A stretch of DNA of 18,455 nt from Mucilaginibacter empetricola (GCF_024808665.1 NZ_JANUBZ010000026.1:1-18455), one strand, 5' to 3'. Shown: positions 1 through 7,565, numbered from the stretch's first letter. Numbers and translations are program-made. The notes: generated from the sequence alone by a model not told the origin.

Positions 1-2
1 AG

Positions 3-47
3 GTTATTAACAAAGAAAAAGAAGCAAAAAGAAAGCTTCAACAATAA
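3..47 (+). CDS. Possible C-terminal tail of an upstream gene (partial)
   Basis: The third frame is open from the window edge to a TAA at 45-47 and reads VINKEKEAKRKLQQ. This is a charged, helix-like tail with plausible codon use. Frame 1 is also open, to a TAA at 79-81, but reads as low-complexity Lys/Asn sequence and is less convincing. No function can be assigned from 14 residues. If real, the gene lies on the same strand as the FAD dehydrogenase, about 140 bases upstream of it. Confidence 0.33.
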   Translation, partial: VINKEKEAKRKLQQ

Positions 48-106
48 TAACAACCTCTATTATTTGTTGATGCCAATCTAAAGGAAATGACAAGAGTTTT
101 TTTCGA

Positions 107-123
107 TGTCATTTCAAATGACA
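107..123. repeat. 17-base perfect palindrome upstream of the FAD dehydrogenase
   Basis: TGTCATTT, a central C, then AAATGACA: 8-base arms around one base. It lies about 30 bases upstream of the putative promoter box at 152-159. It could be an operator or a remnant of a dispersed repeat, since TGTCATTTCGAA recurs at 18251-18262 in another inverted repeat. Arms and position are seen directly; the role is inference. Confidence 0.5.
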
Positions 124-151
124 GCATGACGAGTAGCCCATAAAAGTTTCC

Positions 152-159
152 TAACTTTG
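152..159 (+). promoter_or_regulatory. Putative Bacteroidota -7 box (TAACTTTG) for the 190-2585 operon
   Basis: TAACTTTG fits the Bacteroidota TAnnTTTG consensus exactly and lies 30 bases before the ATG at 190. A clear TTG -33 element is not visible at the usual spacing. The same octamer precedes secA at 10817-10824. Transcription would begin around 163-168, so the short leader would carry the hairpin at 166-182. Confidence 0.45.
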
Positions 160-165
160 CCCTAT

Positions 166-182
166 CCGGGATAAAAACCCGG
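166..182 (+). promoter_or_regulatory. Small GC-rich hairpin in the leader of the FAD dehydrogenase
   Basis: CCGGG (166-170) and CCCGG (178-182) pair perfectly around the loop ATAAAAA, ending 7 bases before the start codon at 190. It would occupy the ribosome-binding region and could lower or modulate translation. No Shine-Dalgarno sequence is visible, as is usual in this phylum. The regulatory effect is inference. Confidence 0.35.
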
Positions 183-189
183 CAATAGC

Positions 190-1737
190 ATGATTAAAGA
201 AATTGAAATAGTTTGTCCGCCAGGGCAGCAGGATGACGAGGCTGTTCTAAAAAAGATAACAGCAACCGCGTTAAATATATCGCCGCAAAATATATCAGCC
301 ATAAAAATTCTGAAACGCTCTATTGATGCCCGTGGCCGCAATGTGGTTTACCGCATGCAGGTGCAGGCATTTGTTAATGAGGTTTATTGCCCCGAAGTTT
401 TTACTACTAAGTATCCGGATGTAAAAGCAGCCAAAAAAGCGATTATTGTGGGCGCTGGTCCGGCAGGGTTATTTGCTGCCTTGCGCTGCGTGGAGCTGGG
501 GCTAAAACCCATTATTTTGGAGCGGGGCAAAGATGTAAAACAGCGCCGGCGCGATTTGGCCAATATCAACAAACAAGGACTAGTAAACCCCGAATCAAAC
601 TATTGTTTTGGCGAGGGTGGTGCAGGAACCTATTCGGACGGTAAGCTATACACCCGTTCAACCAAGCGGGGCGATGTAAATGCTGTATTGAAAACCTTTG
701 TAGCCCATGGCGCAACGGAAGATATTTTGGTGGATGCGCGTCCGCATATTGGTACCAACAAGCTGCCACAAATTATCACTTCCATAAAAGAAAGTATTTT
801 AAATGCCGGCGGCGAAGTATTGTTCGATGCCAAAGTAGTTGCCTTATTGGTTGAATTTGGAAAGATAAAAGGCGTTGAACTGGCCGGCGGCGAAAAAATA
901 ATGGCCGATGCGGTGATACTGGCGACTGGTCACTCCGCGCGCGATATTTTTGAAATGCTGCATCATCAAAATATATTGATCGAAGCCAAGCCTTTCGCTT
1001 TAGGGGTACGTATTGAGCATCCGCAGGAAATAATAGACCGCGCACAATACCATTGCGATATCCGCGGACCGTATTTGCCCCCATCCTATTATAGCCTGGT
1101 GGAGCAGGTTGATAACCGGGGCGTGTTTTCGTTTTGCATGTGTCCCGGCGGAATCATTGCACCTTGTGCAACTGAGGCTGATGAAATTGTAGTAAATGGC
1201 TGGAGCCCATCAAAAAGAAACAATCCTTTTGCCAACTCCGGCACGGTAGTGCAGATCAATATGGAAGATGTGGCTGGAGATGACCTGGACCCTATGAAGA
1301 TGCTGCGTTTTCAGCAGGAGATAGAAAAGCTGGCCTTTACTGCCGGTGGCGGTAGCCTGGTAGCACCAGCACAACGGATGGTTGATTTTGTGGAGAACCG
1401 TATCTCGGCCGATTTACCAGTAAACTCTTATTTGCCCGGCACAAAAAGCATCGCCCTAAAAGAAATTTTACCCGGCTGGATCAATGAGCGATTACGAAAA
1501 GCATTGCCGGTATTTGGCCGCAAAATGAAGGGTTATTATACCAACGAGGCCATATTGGTTGGGGTGGAGTCTCGCACATCATCGCCGGTTAAGGTGCCGC
1601 GGGATAAAGAAACCTTGCAGCATCCGCAGGTAACGGGCTTATTTCCATGTGGCGAGGGTGCGGGCTATGCAGGTGGCATTATTTCTGCTGCAATTGATGG
1701 GATTAATTGTGCTTCGGCAGCATCAAAAATAGTATAA
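190..1737 (+). CDS. FAD-dependent dehydrogenase, COG2509-like
   Basis: Predicted cytoplasmic flavoprotein of 515 aa. An N-terminal segment of about 80 residues precedes the dinucleotide-binding motif IIVGAGPAG (GAGPAG at 88-93) and an ERG at 111-113, the acidic residue that normally binds the FAD ribose. The family signature CFGEGGAGTYSDGKLYTR spans 139-156, and a second FAD contact, PCGEGAGYAGG, lies at 486-496, as in the uncharacterised COG2509 FAD-dependent dehydrogenases. Length and architecture are normal for that family, whose substrate is not known. Start: ATG preceded by a promoter box and hairpin, with no better upstream ATG. It is first in an operon with the DinB-like gene (4-base gap) and the CoA-binding gene. 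Assignment to the flavoprotein superfamily is firm; the reaction is unknown. Confidence 0.88.
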   Translation: MIKEIEIVCPPGQQDDEAVLKKITATALNISPQNISAIKILKRSIDARGRNVVYRMQVQAFVNEVYCPEVFTTKYPDVKAAKKAIIVGAGPAGLFAALRCVELGLKPIILERGKDVKQRRRDLANINKQGLVNPESNYCFGEGGAGTYSDGKLYTRSTKRGDVNAVLKTFVAHGATEDILVDARPHIGTNKLPQIITSIKESILNAGGEVLFDAKVVALLVEFGKIKGVELAGGEKIMADAVILATGHSARDIFEMLHHQNILIEAKPFALGVRIEHPQEIIDRAQYHCDIRGPYLPPSYYSLVEQVDNRGVFSFCMCPGGIIAPCATEADEIVVNGWSPSKRNNPFANSGTVVQINMEDVAGDDLDPMKMLRFQQEIEKLAFTAGGGSLVAPAQRMVDFVENRISADLPVNSYLPGTKSIALKEILPGWINERLRKALPVFGRKMKGYYTNEAILVGVESRTSSPVKVPRDKETLQHPQVTGLFPCGEGAGYAGGIISAAIDGINCASAASKIV

Positions 1738-1741
1738 CATC

Positions 1742-2227
1742 ATGACAACATCAGAACAACTGGCGCAGGAGTTAGAAAAAGTATTGTTTGGCGACCCCTG
1801 GTATGGTACGCCGGTTTATACCCTGCTGGATAGGGTAAGCTTTGAGATTGCTTTTGAAAAGCCTGCCGGATCGGCACACAATATTGCGGGAATTGTGCTG
1901 CATATGCTGGCCTGGACGGAGGAAGTACTCGACCGTATGAACGGATTACCCTCGCAAATTCCATCAAGTGGCGACTGGCCCGATCCCGGCGAACCCACAG
2001 AGCAAAAATGGCAGAATTATGTTGATGACCTGAAACTACTTAATGTAAATTTGCTAAGTGCTATCCGCAATTTCCCTGAAGAGGAATGGCCTCAACCCGT
2101 GAAAGACGAACGAACCGAGGAGCATAACGGCGGCATAAGTTTTGAAGCAACAGTGCAAGGATTAATACAGCATGATATTTACCACGCCGCACAAGTGGCA
2201 TTATTAAACAAAATAATAAATGGCTGA
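1742..2227 (+). CDS. DinB-family four-helix protein
   Basis: A 161-residue protein with the DinB/YfiT-like pattern: one histidine in an early helix (H54 in IVLHMLAW) and a late HxxxH pair (H144 and H148 in QHDIYHAAQ), the expected metal-binding triad. WTEEVLDRM (58-66) also fits the fold. Members bind a divalent metal; some are thiol-dependent transferases and many have no known substrate. It starts 4 bases after the FAD dehydrogenase stop and overlaps the next gene by 8 bases, so the three are probably cotranscribed and translationally coupled. It is not the DNA polymerase IV DinB. Family call is good; function is unknown. Confidence 0.82.
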   Translation: MTTSEQLAQELEKVLFGDPWYGTPVYTLLDRVSFEIAFEKPAGSAHNIAGIVLHMLAWTEEVLDRMNGLPSQIPSSGDWPDPGEPTEQKWQNYVDDLKLLNVNLLSAIRNFPEEEWPQPVKDERTEEHNGGISFEATVQGLIQHDIYHAAQVALLNKIING

Positions 2228-2585
2228 TAAAAAAACATTGGTATTAGGCGCTACCACCAGCGAGGGCCGGTATGCTAACCTTGCCTCAAACAGGCTGGTA
2301 AGCAAAGGCTATTCTATTGTAAATGTCGGCTTAAGGGATGGCGAAGTGGCAGGTGTACCTATTGAAAAACCGGAAGTTATACATACCGATATTGACACCA
2401 TAACCCTCTATGTGGGCCCAGCACACCAGGAAGAACTATACGATTACATTTTAAAAACCAAGCCCAAACGCATCATATTTAACCCAGGCACCGAAAACCC
2501 AAAGCTACGCCGCATGGCTAATGAGCAGGGCATTAAAACAGAATACGCCTGTACGCTGGTGCTATTATCGGTAGGGGAATATTAA
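2220..2585 (+). CDS. CoA-binding domain protein (CoA_binding_2, YccU-like)
   Basis: A small single-domain Rossmann protein of 121 aa. TLVLGATTSEGRYANLASN (5-23) gives the first beta-strand and nucleotide-binding loop, and RIIFNPGTENPKLRRMA gives the C-terminal signature of stand-alone CoA-binding proteins. These resemble the N-terminal domain of succinyl-CoA synthetase alpha subunit but lack the catalytic domain, so binding of CoA or a nucleotide is expected rather than catalysis. The start overlaps the DinB-like stop in the 8 bases ATGGCTGA (2220-2227), which supports reinitiation. It is the last gene of the operon; the hairpin element at 2607-2723 follows. Confidence 0.82.
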   Translation: MADKKTLVLGATTSEGRYANLASNRLVSKGYSIVNVGLRDGEVAGVPIEKPEVIHTDIDTITLYVGPAHQEELYDYILKTKPKRIIFNPGTENPKLRRMANEQGIKTEYACTLVLLSVGEY

Positions 2586-2606
2586 AATTATACTCGGATT
2601 ATTGCT

Positions 2607-2723
2607 CTTGCGCTCGTCTGTGACGAGTGCTTAAAATGGCTTTACGTTTGTAACGTAAAGCAACTGACAATGGGCGATGCAATCGCCCAACCATATTAAG
2701 CACTCGTTTTAAACGAGCGCAAG
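2607..2723. repeat. Multi-hairpin palindromic element between convergent genes (REP-like)
   Basis: Two 27-base arms (2607-2633 and 2697-2723) are inverted copies, with identical 11-base outer (CTTGCGCTCGT) and inner (ACGAGTGCTTA) blocks and a differing 5-base centre. Each arm folds on itself through CTCGT/ACGAG. Between them are two more hairpins: GCTTTACGTT-TGT-AACGTAAAGC (2639-2661) and TGGGCGAT-GCA-ATCGCCCA (2671-2689). The whole can form either one long stem with two internal hairpins or a row of four hairpins. It fills the gap between two genes that end towards it and could act as a bidirectional terminator. Resemblance to REP or REPIN palindromes mobilised by RAYT transposases is inference; no such transposase is in the window. 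Confidence 0.8.
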
Positions 2724-2739
2724 AAAAACGGTCATTAAA

Positions 2740-3708
2740 TTACTTTTTCAATTCTTCACAAATCTCTTTTATAGAAACGCTTATTGGTTTAAATTCAATG
2801 CCGATGGCTTTTTTAATCTTGCTGTTATCGTAATTGCGGTTCATGGAGGCCGATTGTGCAGCTATTTTATCTAAAAAAGGATCTTTACGGGTAATGGCAG
2901 CAATAAATGCGGCGCTACGCCAGGCAAGGCCCATCATCCAGGGTTTGGCGTTAATAGCGGGTGGTTTTATAGCGAAGCCGGTAGCAATTTCGGTGGTTAT
3001 TTGTTGATAACCCCTGTTTTCGGCACTGATAACATAGCGTTCGGCCGTAATATCCGAATTCATTAAATCAATCATACATTTGGCAACATCGGCAACATCA
3101 ACAAAGCCAGAGCTGCCCGCTGTATAAAATTTAAGCCCTTTACGAACAGTTTCAAACAATTGCCCGCTGCCGTTTACTCCTGCTCCTGCGCCAATAATAA
3201 GCGACGGATTAACAATCACAGCATCCAACCCTTCGGCAATGCCACGCCATACTTCCATTTCGCTTTCCAGTTTTGATATGGCATAGCCATCTGTTTCGGT
3301 AGCCTGGTCGAGGTGATGGTTTTCGGTAATCAGGTCGCCGGGTTTGGCCAGGCCAATTGCTGCAATGGAACTTACATGTACCAGCCTGATATTATTTTGC
3401 ATACACAGGTTTACCAGGTTGGCAGTACCGGTAACATTTACGTTAATCATGGGCATTTTATCTGCTTGTTTTAACGAAACCCATGCAGCACAATGATAAA
3501 CTTGTGTGATGCCAGCAAGTGCATCCTCCAACGAAAAAAGATCCATTATATCGGCATCAATCCATTGAATCTGCTGGCTAAATGGCAATAAAACCGCAGG
3601 AATTACAGACGAGCTTCGTTTAATGCAACGTATTTGTTTGCCCTGCTTCGCCAGTTGTAAAGCCAGCTCGGACCCTAAAAAACCTGTTGCCCCGGTAATT
3701 AATATCAT
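2740..3708 (-). CDS. NAD-dependent epimerase/dehydratase (extended SDR)
   Basis: A 322-aa extended short-chain dehydrogenase, probably using NAD(P). The N-terminal MILITGATGFLGSELALQL carries the GxxGxxG motif at 6-12. VSS at 112-114 supplies the catalytic Ser, and YAISK gives Tyr142 and Lys146. It resembles nucleoside-sugar epimerases and dihydroflavonol-4-reductase-like reductases; the substrate cannot be told. The ATG at 3708 was chosen although the frame is open to 3795, because the Rossmann strand begins immediately after it and the upstream extension would be encoded by the inverted repeat of the divergent promoter region. It is divergent from the arginase-like gene and convergent to the FAD dehydrogenase operon. 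Confidence 0.85.
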   Translation of the reverse strand: MILITGATGFLGSELALQLAKQGKQIRCIKRSSSVIPAVLLPFSQQIQWIDADIMDLFSLEDALAGITQVYHCAAWVSLKQADKMPMINVNVTGTANLVNLCMQNNIRLVHVSSIAAIGLAKPGDLITENHHLDQATETDGYAISKLESEMEVWRGIAEGLDAVIVNPSLIIGAGAGVNGSGQLFETVRKGLKFYTAGSSGFVDVADVAKCMIDLMNSDITAERYVISAENRGYQQITTEIATGFAIKPPAINAKPWMMGLAWRSAAFIAAITRKDPFLDKIAAQSASMNRNYDNSKIKKAIGIEFKPISVSIKEICEELKK

Positions 3709-3724
3709 TTTTAGTACGATGAAC

Positions 3725-3822
3725 TGCAAATGTGCAGATTTTTGACCGAACTTGTGACAAACAGGATATCTCCAACTAAAACAAAAAATCTGCACATTTG
3801 CACATCAACATATCTGCACATT
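3725..3822. repeat. 19-base inverted repeat plus direct repeat in a divergent promoter region
   Basis: TGCAAATGTGCAGATTTTT (3725-3743) and its exact reverse complement (3784-3802) are separated by 40 bases. The core ATCTGCACATT recurs at 3788-3798 and 3812-3822, 24 bases apart in the same orientation. All copies lie between two divergent genes that start at 3708 and 3829, so they may be operator sites for a shared regulator. They may equally be a dispersed intergenic repeat. No TAnnTTTG promoter box was seen in this gap. Confidence 0.7.
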
Positions 3823-3828
3823 AACACT

Positions 3829-5010
3829 ATGTCGTTAGCTGATTTTTTTTTCCCTATTGACCAGAAGAAGATAATCCCCAAAAACGGATATTATACCAGT
3901 CATTTAGGCAGTAAAATTGAATACTTTGCCGATAATTTCCCCGATCTGGAACAAAAGGTAGACATCGCCATTATTGGTGTGCAGGAAGATAGAAATGCTG
4001 TTGGTAACCCCGGCTGCGCGCTTGGTCCCGATTACGTGCGCGAAAAACTATATCAACTAAACGAAGGCGGTTACAAAACAAAAATTGTTGACCTCGGCAA
4101 TATTCGCCAGGGCGCTGCGGTTACAGACACCTACATCGCCTTAAAAACGGTGGTGAGCGAACTGATAAAAAAGGACATTATCCCCATTATTATTGGCGGC
4201 GGACAAGATTTAACCTATGCTCAATATATGGCTTATGAGCACCTGGAGCAAAAGGTTGACCTGGTAATTGTGGATGCCAATTTTGATTTGAATGATGACA
4301 CCACAGGAGATAGCATTGAAACAACATCAACATCCTATTTAAATAAAATATTTCTGCACGAGCCTAATTACCTGTTCAACTACAGCAACCTGGGCTATCA
4401 AACCTATTTTGCCAGTCAGGATAGTTTACGGATGATGGAAAAGCTTTATTTTGATGCACACCGCCTGGGCGAAATTACGGGAAACATATCGGTATCAGAA
4501 CCTATTATCCGTAATGCCAGCATGATCAGTTTTGATATGGGTGCCATCCGCTCTTCTGATGCTCGGGGCAACGCCAATGCCAGCCCCAATGGTTTTTATG
4601 GTGAAGAAGCTTGCCAGATTGCAAGATATGCGGGCTTCAATGATAAATTAACCTCTATTGGTTTTTACGAATTTAACCCGGCTTATGATAATAATGGCCA
4701 AACGGCTATGTTGCTGGCGCAAATGATATGGTATTTTATAGATGGCGTTTATAACCGGAAAAGAGATTTCCCGCTTAGTCCCAAATCACAATACCTGATT
4801 TATAAAACGAGCTTAAAACACGAGGATCACGAGCTGGTATTTGTTAAAAGTAAGAAGTCTGATCGCTGGTGGATGCAGGTACCCTATCCAACGGGTGGAT
4901 CAAAAAACGAGCGCTTTCACCTGGTGCCCTGCCTGTATGCCGATTATCAAACAGCCGTTTCCGGCGATATGCCCGATCTTTGGTGGCGCACCTATCAAAA
5001 ATTAAATTAA
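3829..5010 (+). CDS. Arginase/formimidoylglutamase-fold protein with altered metal site
   Basis: 393 aa. The ureohydrolase (arginase-agmatinase-HutG) motifs can all be aligned, but the ligands are altered: IIIGGGQDLTYA (121-132) where the family has GGDHS, DANFD (149-153) for DAHxD, and SFDMGAIRSSD (234-244) for SxDxDxxD. Thus the usual His, His and second Asp are Gln126, Asn151 and Gly238, while Asp149, Asp153 and Asp236 remain. GFYEFNP keeps the family's late Glu-x-Asn-Pro. A C-terminal extension of about 80 residues (from about 312) follows. Databases would probably call it formimidoylglutamase, but two-metal ureohydrolase activity looks unlikely. ATG 3829 was chosen over the open frame back to 3730, because the extra residues would come from the repeat region. 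No hut or arginine-pathway genes are nearby. Confidence 0.78.
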   Translation: MSLADFFFPIDQKKIIPKNGYYTSHLGSKIEYFADNFPDLEQKVDIAIIGVQEDRNAVGNPGCALGPDYVREKLYQLNEGGYKTKIVDLGNIRQGAAVTDTYIALKTVVSELIKKDIIPIIIGGGQDLTYAQYMAYEHLEQKVDLVIVDANFDLNDDTTGDSIETTSTSYLNKIFLHEPNYLFNYSNLGYQTYFASQDSLRMMEKLYFDAHRLGEITGNISVSEPIIRNASMISFDMGAIRSSDARGNANASPNGFYGEEACQIARYAGFNDKLTSIGFYEFNPAYDNNGQTAMLLAQMIWYFIDGVYNRKRDFPLSPKSQYLIYKTSLKHEDHELVFVKSKKSDRWWMQVPYPTGGSKNERFHLVPCLYADYQTAVSGDMPDLWWRTYQKLN

Positions 5011-5077
5011 AATTATAATTCATTCATTATTTAAACGTTATCACACCTTATAATAATCCGTGAGGAAAGAAAAGAAG

Positions 5078-6226
5078 ATGAAATCATTGAAAAAAGTATT
5101 TTTATGTATTGCCGCCTTGTTGCCATTTATGGCTATGGCACAGCAGCCAGAACCATTTGAAATTAAAAGCACCGTTGGCCATTTAACTACTCCGGCCAGG
5201 GCTTACCTCATATACCAGTTAGGTGCAAACCGGGTGATTGACTCGGCCGAGATTACCGCCGGGAGTTTTGATTTTAAGGGAAACATACTTAACCCAAGTC
5301 AGGCCCTGATTGTTATCGATCCGTTTGGAAAGGGGCTGGACAAATTAGATACCAGTGCCGATAACCTGAATTTTTATATTGATAAAGGAGAAATTGCCAT
5401 TAATGGTAAAGATTCAATAGCAAGGGCACAAATTACAGGCTCAAAAATAAATGATGAAAACAAAGCCTTAATGGCACAGCTGCAACTCATAATTGCAAAA
5501 GCACGCGAATTAAATGCAGAAAAAAACGCAGCAACTCCGACACAATTAAATTCGGCCGATTTTCAAAATGCGATGAGTGCCAGGCAAAAGGAATTGCAAA
5601 TTGAACAAAAAGCGACACTTAAGATATTTATATCAAGCAATCCGGATAGTTATCTGAGCTTGCTTGCGCTGTATTCTGTTGCTGGCCCTGCGCCGGATCC
5701 TTCTGAAATTGATCCGTTGTACGAATCGCTGTCTGTTAGGATAAAAAACATGGAAGCAGCCAAACAATTAAAAAGTTCACTGGATGCATTGCGGGTAACA
5801 GGTATAGGGAGCCAGGCACCTGATTTTACGCAAACCGATGTAAATGGTGCCCCGGTAACGCTGTCATCATTCAGAGGCAAATATGTTTTGGTTGATTTTT
5901 GGGCATCGTGGTGTGGTCCATGTCGCCAGGAAAACCCTAACGTGGTTAAAGCATACGCCCGGTTCAAAGACAAAAACTTTACTATCATAGGCGTTTCATT
6001 GGATAAACCCGAAGGCAAAAATGCCTGGCTGGCAGCTATCCATAATGACAATTTAAGCTGGACACAAGTATCAGACCTTAAATTTTGGAACAATCAGGTA
6101 GCGGGACTATATCATGTAACCTCAATACCTGCCAACTTTTTGATTGACCCCAACGGTAAAATTATTGCCAGGAACTTAAGGGGCTATGACCTTGAAAATA
6201 AGCTTCAGGAAATTTTAGAGAAGTAA
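5078..6226 (+). CDS. Secreted TlpA-like thioredoxin with DUF4369-type N-terminus (copy 1)
   Basis: 382 aa. A signal peptide (KSLKKVFLC to MAMA, cleavage probably after Ala21) directs it to the periplasm. Residues about 28-125 resemble the DUF4369 beta-domain, followed by a helical linker, then a thioredoxin fold starting around 243 with WASWCGPC (Cys279, Cys282) and a SIPANFLIDPNGKI cis-Pro loop. Members are envelope thiol-disulfide oxidoreductases, usually reductants, with unknown partners. The frame can be read from a GTG at 5060, but the ATG at 5078 gives a clean signal peptide, with GAGGAAAG a few bases upstream as a possible ribosome site. The neighbouring gene at 6310 is a paralogue. 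No cytochrome-maturation genes are nearby. Confidence 0.86.
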   Translation: MKSLKKVFLCIAALLPFMAMAQQPEPFEIKSTVGHLTTPARAYLIYQLGANRVIDSAEITAGSFDFKGNILNPSQALIVIDPFGKGLDKLDTSADNLNFYIDKGEIAINGKDSIARAQITGSKINDENKALMAQLQLIIAKARELNAEKNAATPTQLNSADFQNAMSARQKELQIEQKATLKIFISSNPDSYLSLLALYSVAGPAPDPSEIDPLYESLSVRIKNMEAAKQLKSSLDALRVTGIGSQAPDFTQTDVNGAPVTLSSFRGKYVLVDFWASWCGPCRQENPNVVKAYARFKDKNFTIIGVSLDKPEGKNAWLAAIHNDNLSWTQVSDLKFWNNQVAGLYHVTSIPANFLIDPNGKIIARNLRGYDLENKLQEILEK

Positions 6227-6309
6227 TTATAAGCGGGTTATCTCAATTTAATTAAGGCGGCAGTTTTTTTATTGCCGGTAAATATTTTATTTTCGTAAAA
6301 AAGTATCTG

Positions 6310-7440
6310 ATGAAAAAACTATTATTAATTATAGCAGCAAGCGTGCCGGCCATAGTGTATGCCCAGGATGGTAAATACACTATAACCGGTTCGTTAAATG
6401 CACAATACAGCGCCCCGGGCAAAGTATACCTGGAGCGTAATGTAAAAGGAAAAAGAGTAACGGATTCGGTAGTTATTAACGGGGGCCATTTTCAATTTGA
6501 GGGCACTATCGGTACATCACCTCAGGTTGCTGCTTTGGTTTTTAATACAAAAGGCACCGGTGCCAGCACCCATGATTATAAAGAAATTTACCTGGAACAG
6601 GGAAATATTGCCGTTACAAGTGCCGACTCTCTGTTGAGTGCCAAAGCAACAGGCACGCCAACTAATGAAGACAATGAGCGCTATAATGCTATAATGAAAC
6701 CGATAAATGATGATTATGATTTATTGGAAGTTAAACAAAACGCTGCGTCAAAGGCAGATAAAGAATCGGAAGTATATGAGAAGGAATATAACAAGGCCGA
6801 AAAAGCAATTGAGCAGCGTGAAAATGCACTCAACAAAAAATTTATACAGGATAATCCTAACTCATATATCAGCTTAACTGTTTTACAAAGTTTTGCCTAC
6901 GGCTCAGATTATGCCGAAATAGCGCCATTATATGATAACCTATCGCCGGCGATAATGGAAACTGATGCAGGAAAGAAATTTGCAGCTTTGTTGCCACGGA
7001 TAAAAGCAGTAGCGTTAGGTGCTACAGCTCCTGAATTTGCAGAGGCTGATACCAGCGGAACTATGGTTAGCATATCGTCATTCAAAGGAAAATACGTGTT
7101 GATTGACTTTTGGGCATCATGGTGCGGCCCATGCCGTCATGAAAACCCGAATGTGGTAAAAGCCTTTAATCGTTTTAAAGGACAAAACTTTACCATTGTT
7201 GGCGTTTCGTTAGACAGGCCGAATGCTAAAGACAAATGGCTTAATGCTATTCACAAAGATGGCTTAACCTGGACCCAGGTATCAGACCTTAAGTTTTGGA
7301 ACAGCGAGGCGGCGCAATTATATGCCGTACAAGGTATTCCCCAAAACTTTTTGCTTGACCCGAATGGAAAAATCATCGCCAAAAACCTAAGAGGCGATGA
7401 CTTGGAAGAAAAACTGGAAGAGCTTTTCGGAAAAATCTAG
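6310..7440 (+). CDS. Secreted TlpA-like thioredoxin with DUF4369-type N-terminus (copy 2)
   Basis: 376 aa, a paralogue of the preceding gene. Signal peptide 1-18 (KKLLLIIAASVPAIVYA), a DUF4369-like domain at about 20-115, and a Lys/Glu-rich helical linker at about 135-180. The thioredoxin domain carries WASWCGPC (Cys272, Cys275), and a late IPQNFLLDPNGKIIAKNL motif closely matches copy 1. The two copies agree best in the thioredoxin half and differ much more in the N-terminal domain and linker, suggesting an old tandem duplication with divergence of the partner-binding part. The start is the only good ATG. It lies 83 bases after copy 1 with no strong terminator between, so cotranscription is possible. 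It ends in TAG inside a repeat array and is followed by a bidirectional terminator. Confidence 0.86.
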   Translation: MKKLLLIIAASVPAIVYAQDGKYTITGSLNAQYSAPGKVYLERNVKGKRVTDSVVINGGHFQFEGTIGTSPQVAALVFNTKGTGASTHDYKEIYLEQGNIAVTSADSLLSAKATGTPTNEDNERYNAIMKPINDDYDLLEVKQNAASKADKESEVYEKEYNKAEKAIEQRENALNKKFIQDNPNSYISLTVLQSFAYGSDYAEIAPLYDNLSPAIMETDAGKKFAALLPRIKAVALGATAPEFAEADTSGTMVSISSFKGKYVLIDFWASWCGPCRHENPNVVKAFNRFKGQNFTIVGVSLDRPNAKDKWLNAIHKDGLTWTQVSDLKFWNSEAAQLYAVQGIPQNFLLDPNGKIIAKNLRGDDLEEKLEELFGKI

Positions 7441-7478
7441 TTAGTTCATTTGTTTATTAGTTCACCGGTTCATTGGTA
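7436..7478 (+). repeat. Degenerate TTAGTTCA/GGTTCATTGGT repeats, left array
   Basis: Short units TTAGTTCATT, TTAGTTCACC and GGTTCATTGG follow each other from the stop codon of the second thioredoxin gene. The reverse complement of 7566-7607 contains the same units, so the two arrays form a degenerate inverted pair around the terminator. The first unit contains the TAG stop codon (7438-7440). Confidence 0.6.
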
Positions 7479-7486
7479 AACAAATA

Positions 7487-7522
7487 AAAAGGCGTAAGCG
7501 GATTATTCCACTTACGCCTTTT
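7487..7522. terminator. Bidirectional intrinsic terminator between tlpA-like gene and purD
   Basis: AAAAGGCGTAAG (7487-7498) pairs perfectly with CTTACGCCTTTT (7511-7522), and GG/CC inside extend the stem around the loop ATTATT. The A-run on one side and T-run on the other allow termination in both directions, fitting its place between two converging genes. Confidence 0.85.
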
Positions 7523-7565
7523 AAATTTAATAGGTTTTTATAATGCTACAACCTTCTTTATCGCC

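Noticed and set aside
3709..3828. N-terminal extensions of the epimerase and arginase-like proteins
   Set aside because: The extra residues are translations of the inverted repeat and do not resemble either family; internal ATGs match the family starts.
5650..6093. 147-codon open frame antisense to the first thioredoxin gene
   Set aside because: It lies wholly opposite the conserved thioredoxin domain, and its translation shows no domain or signal and looks like an antisense shadow.
6227..6309. Terminator between the two thioredoxin genes
   Set aside because: GGCGGCAG with ATTGCCGG gives only a weak stem of about 5 pairs with the T-run in the loop rather than after it.
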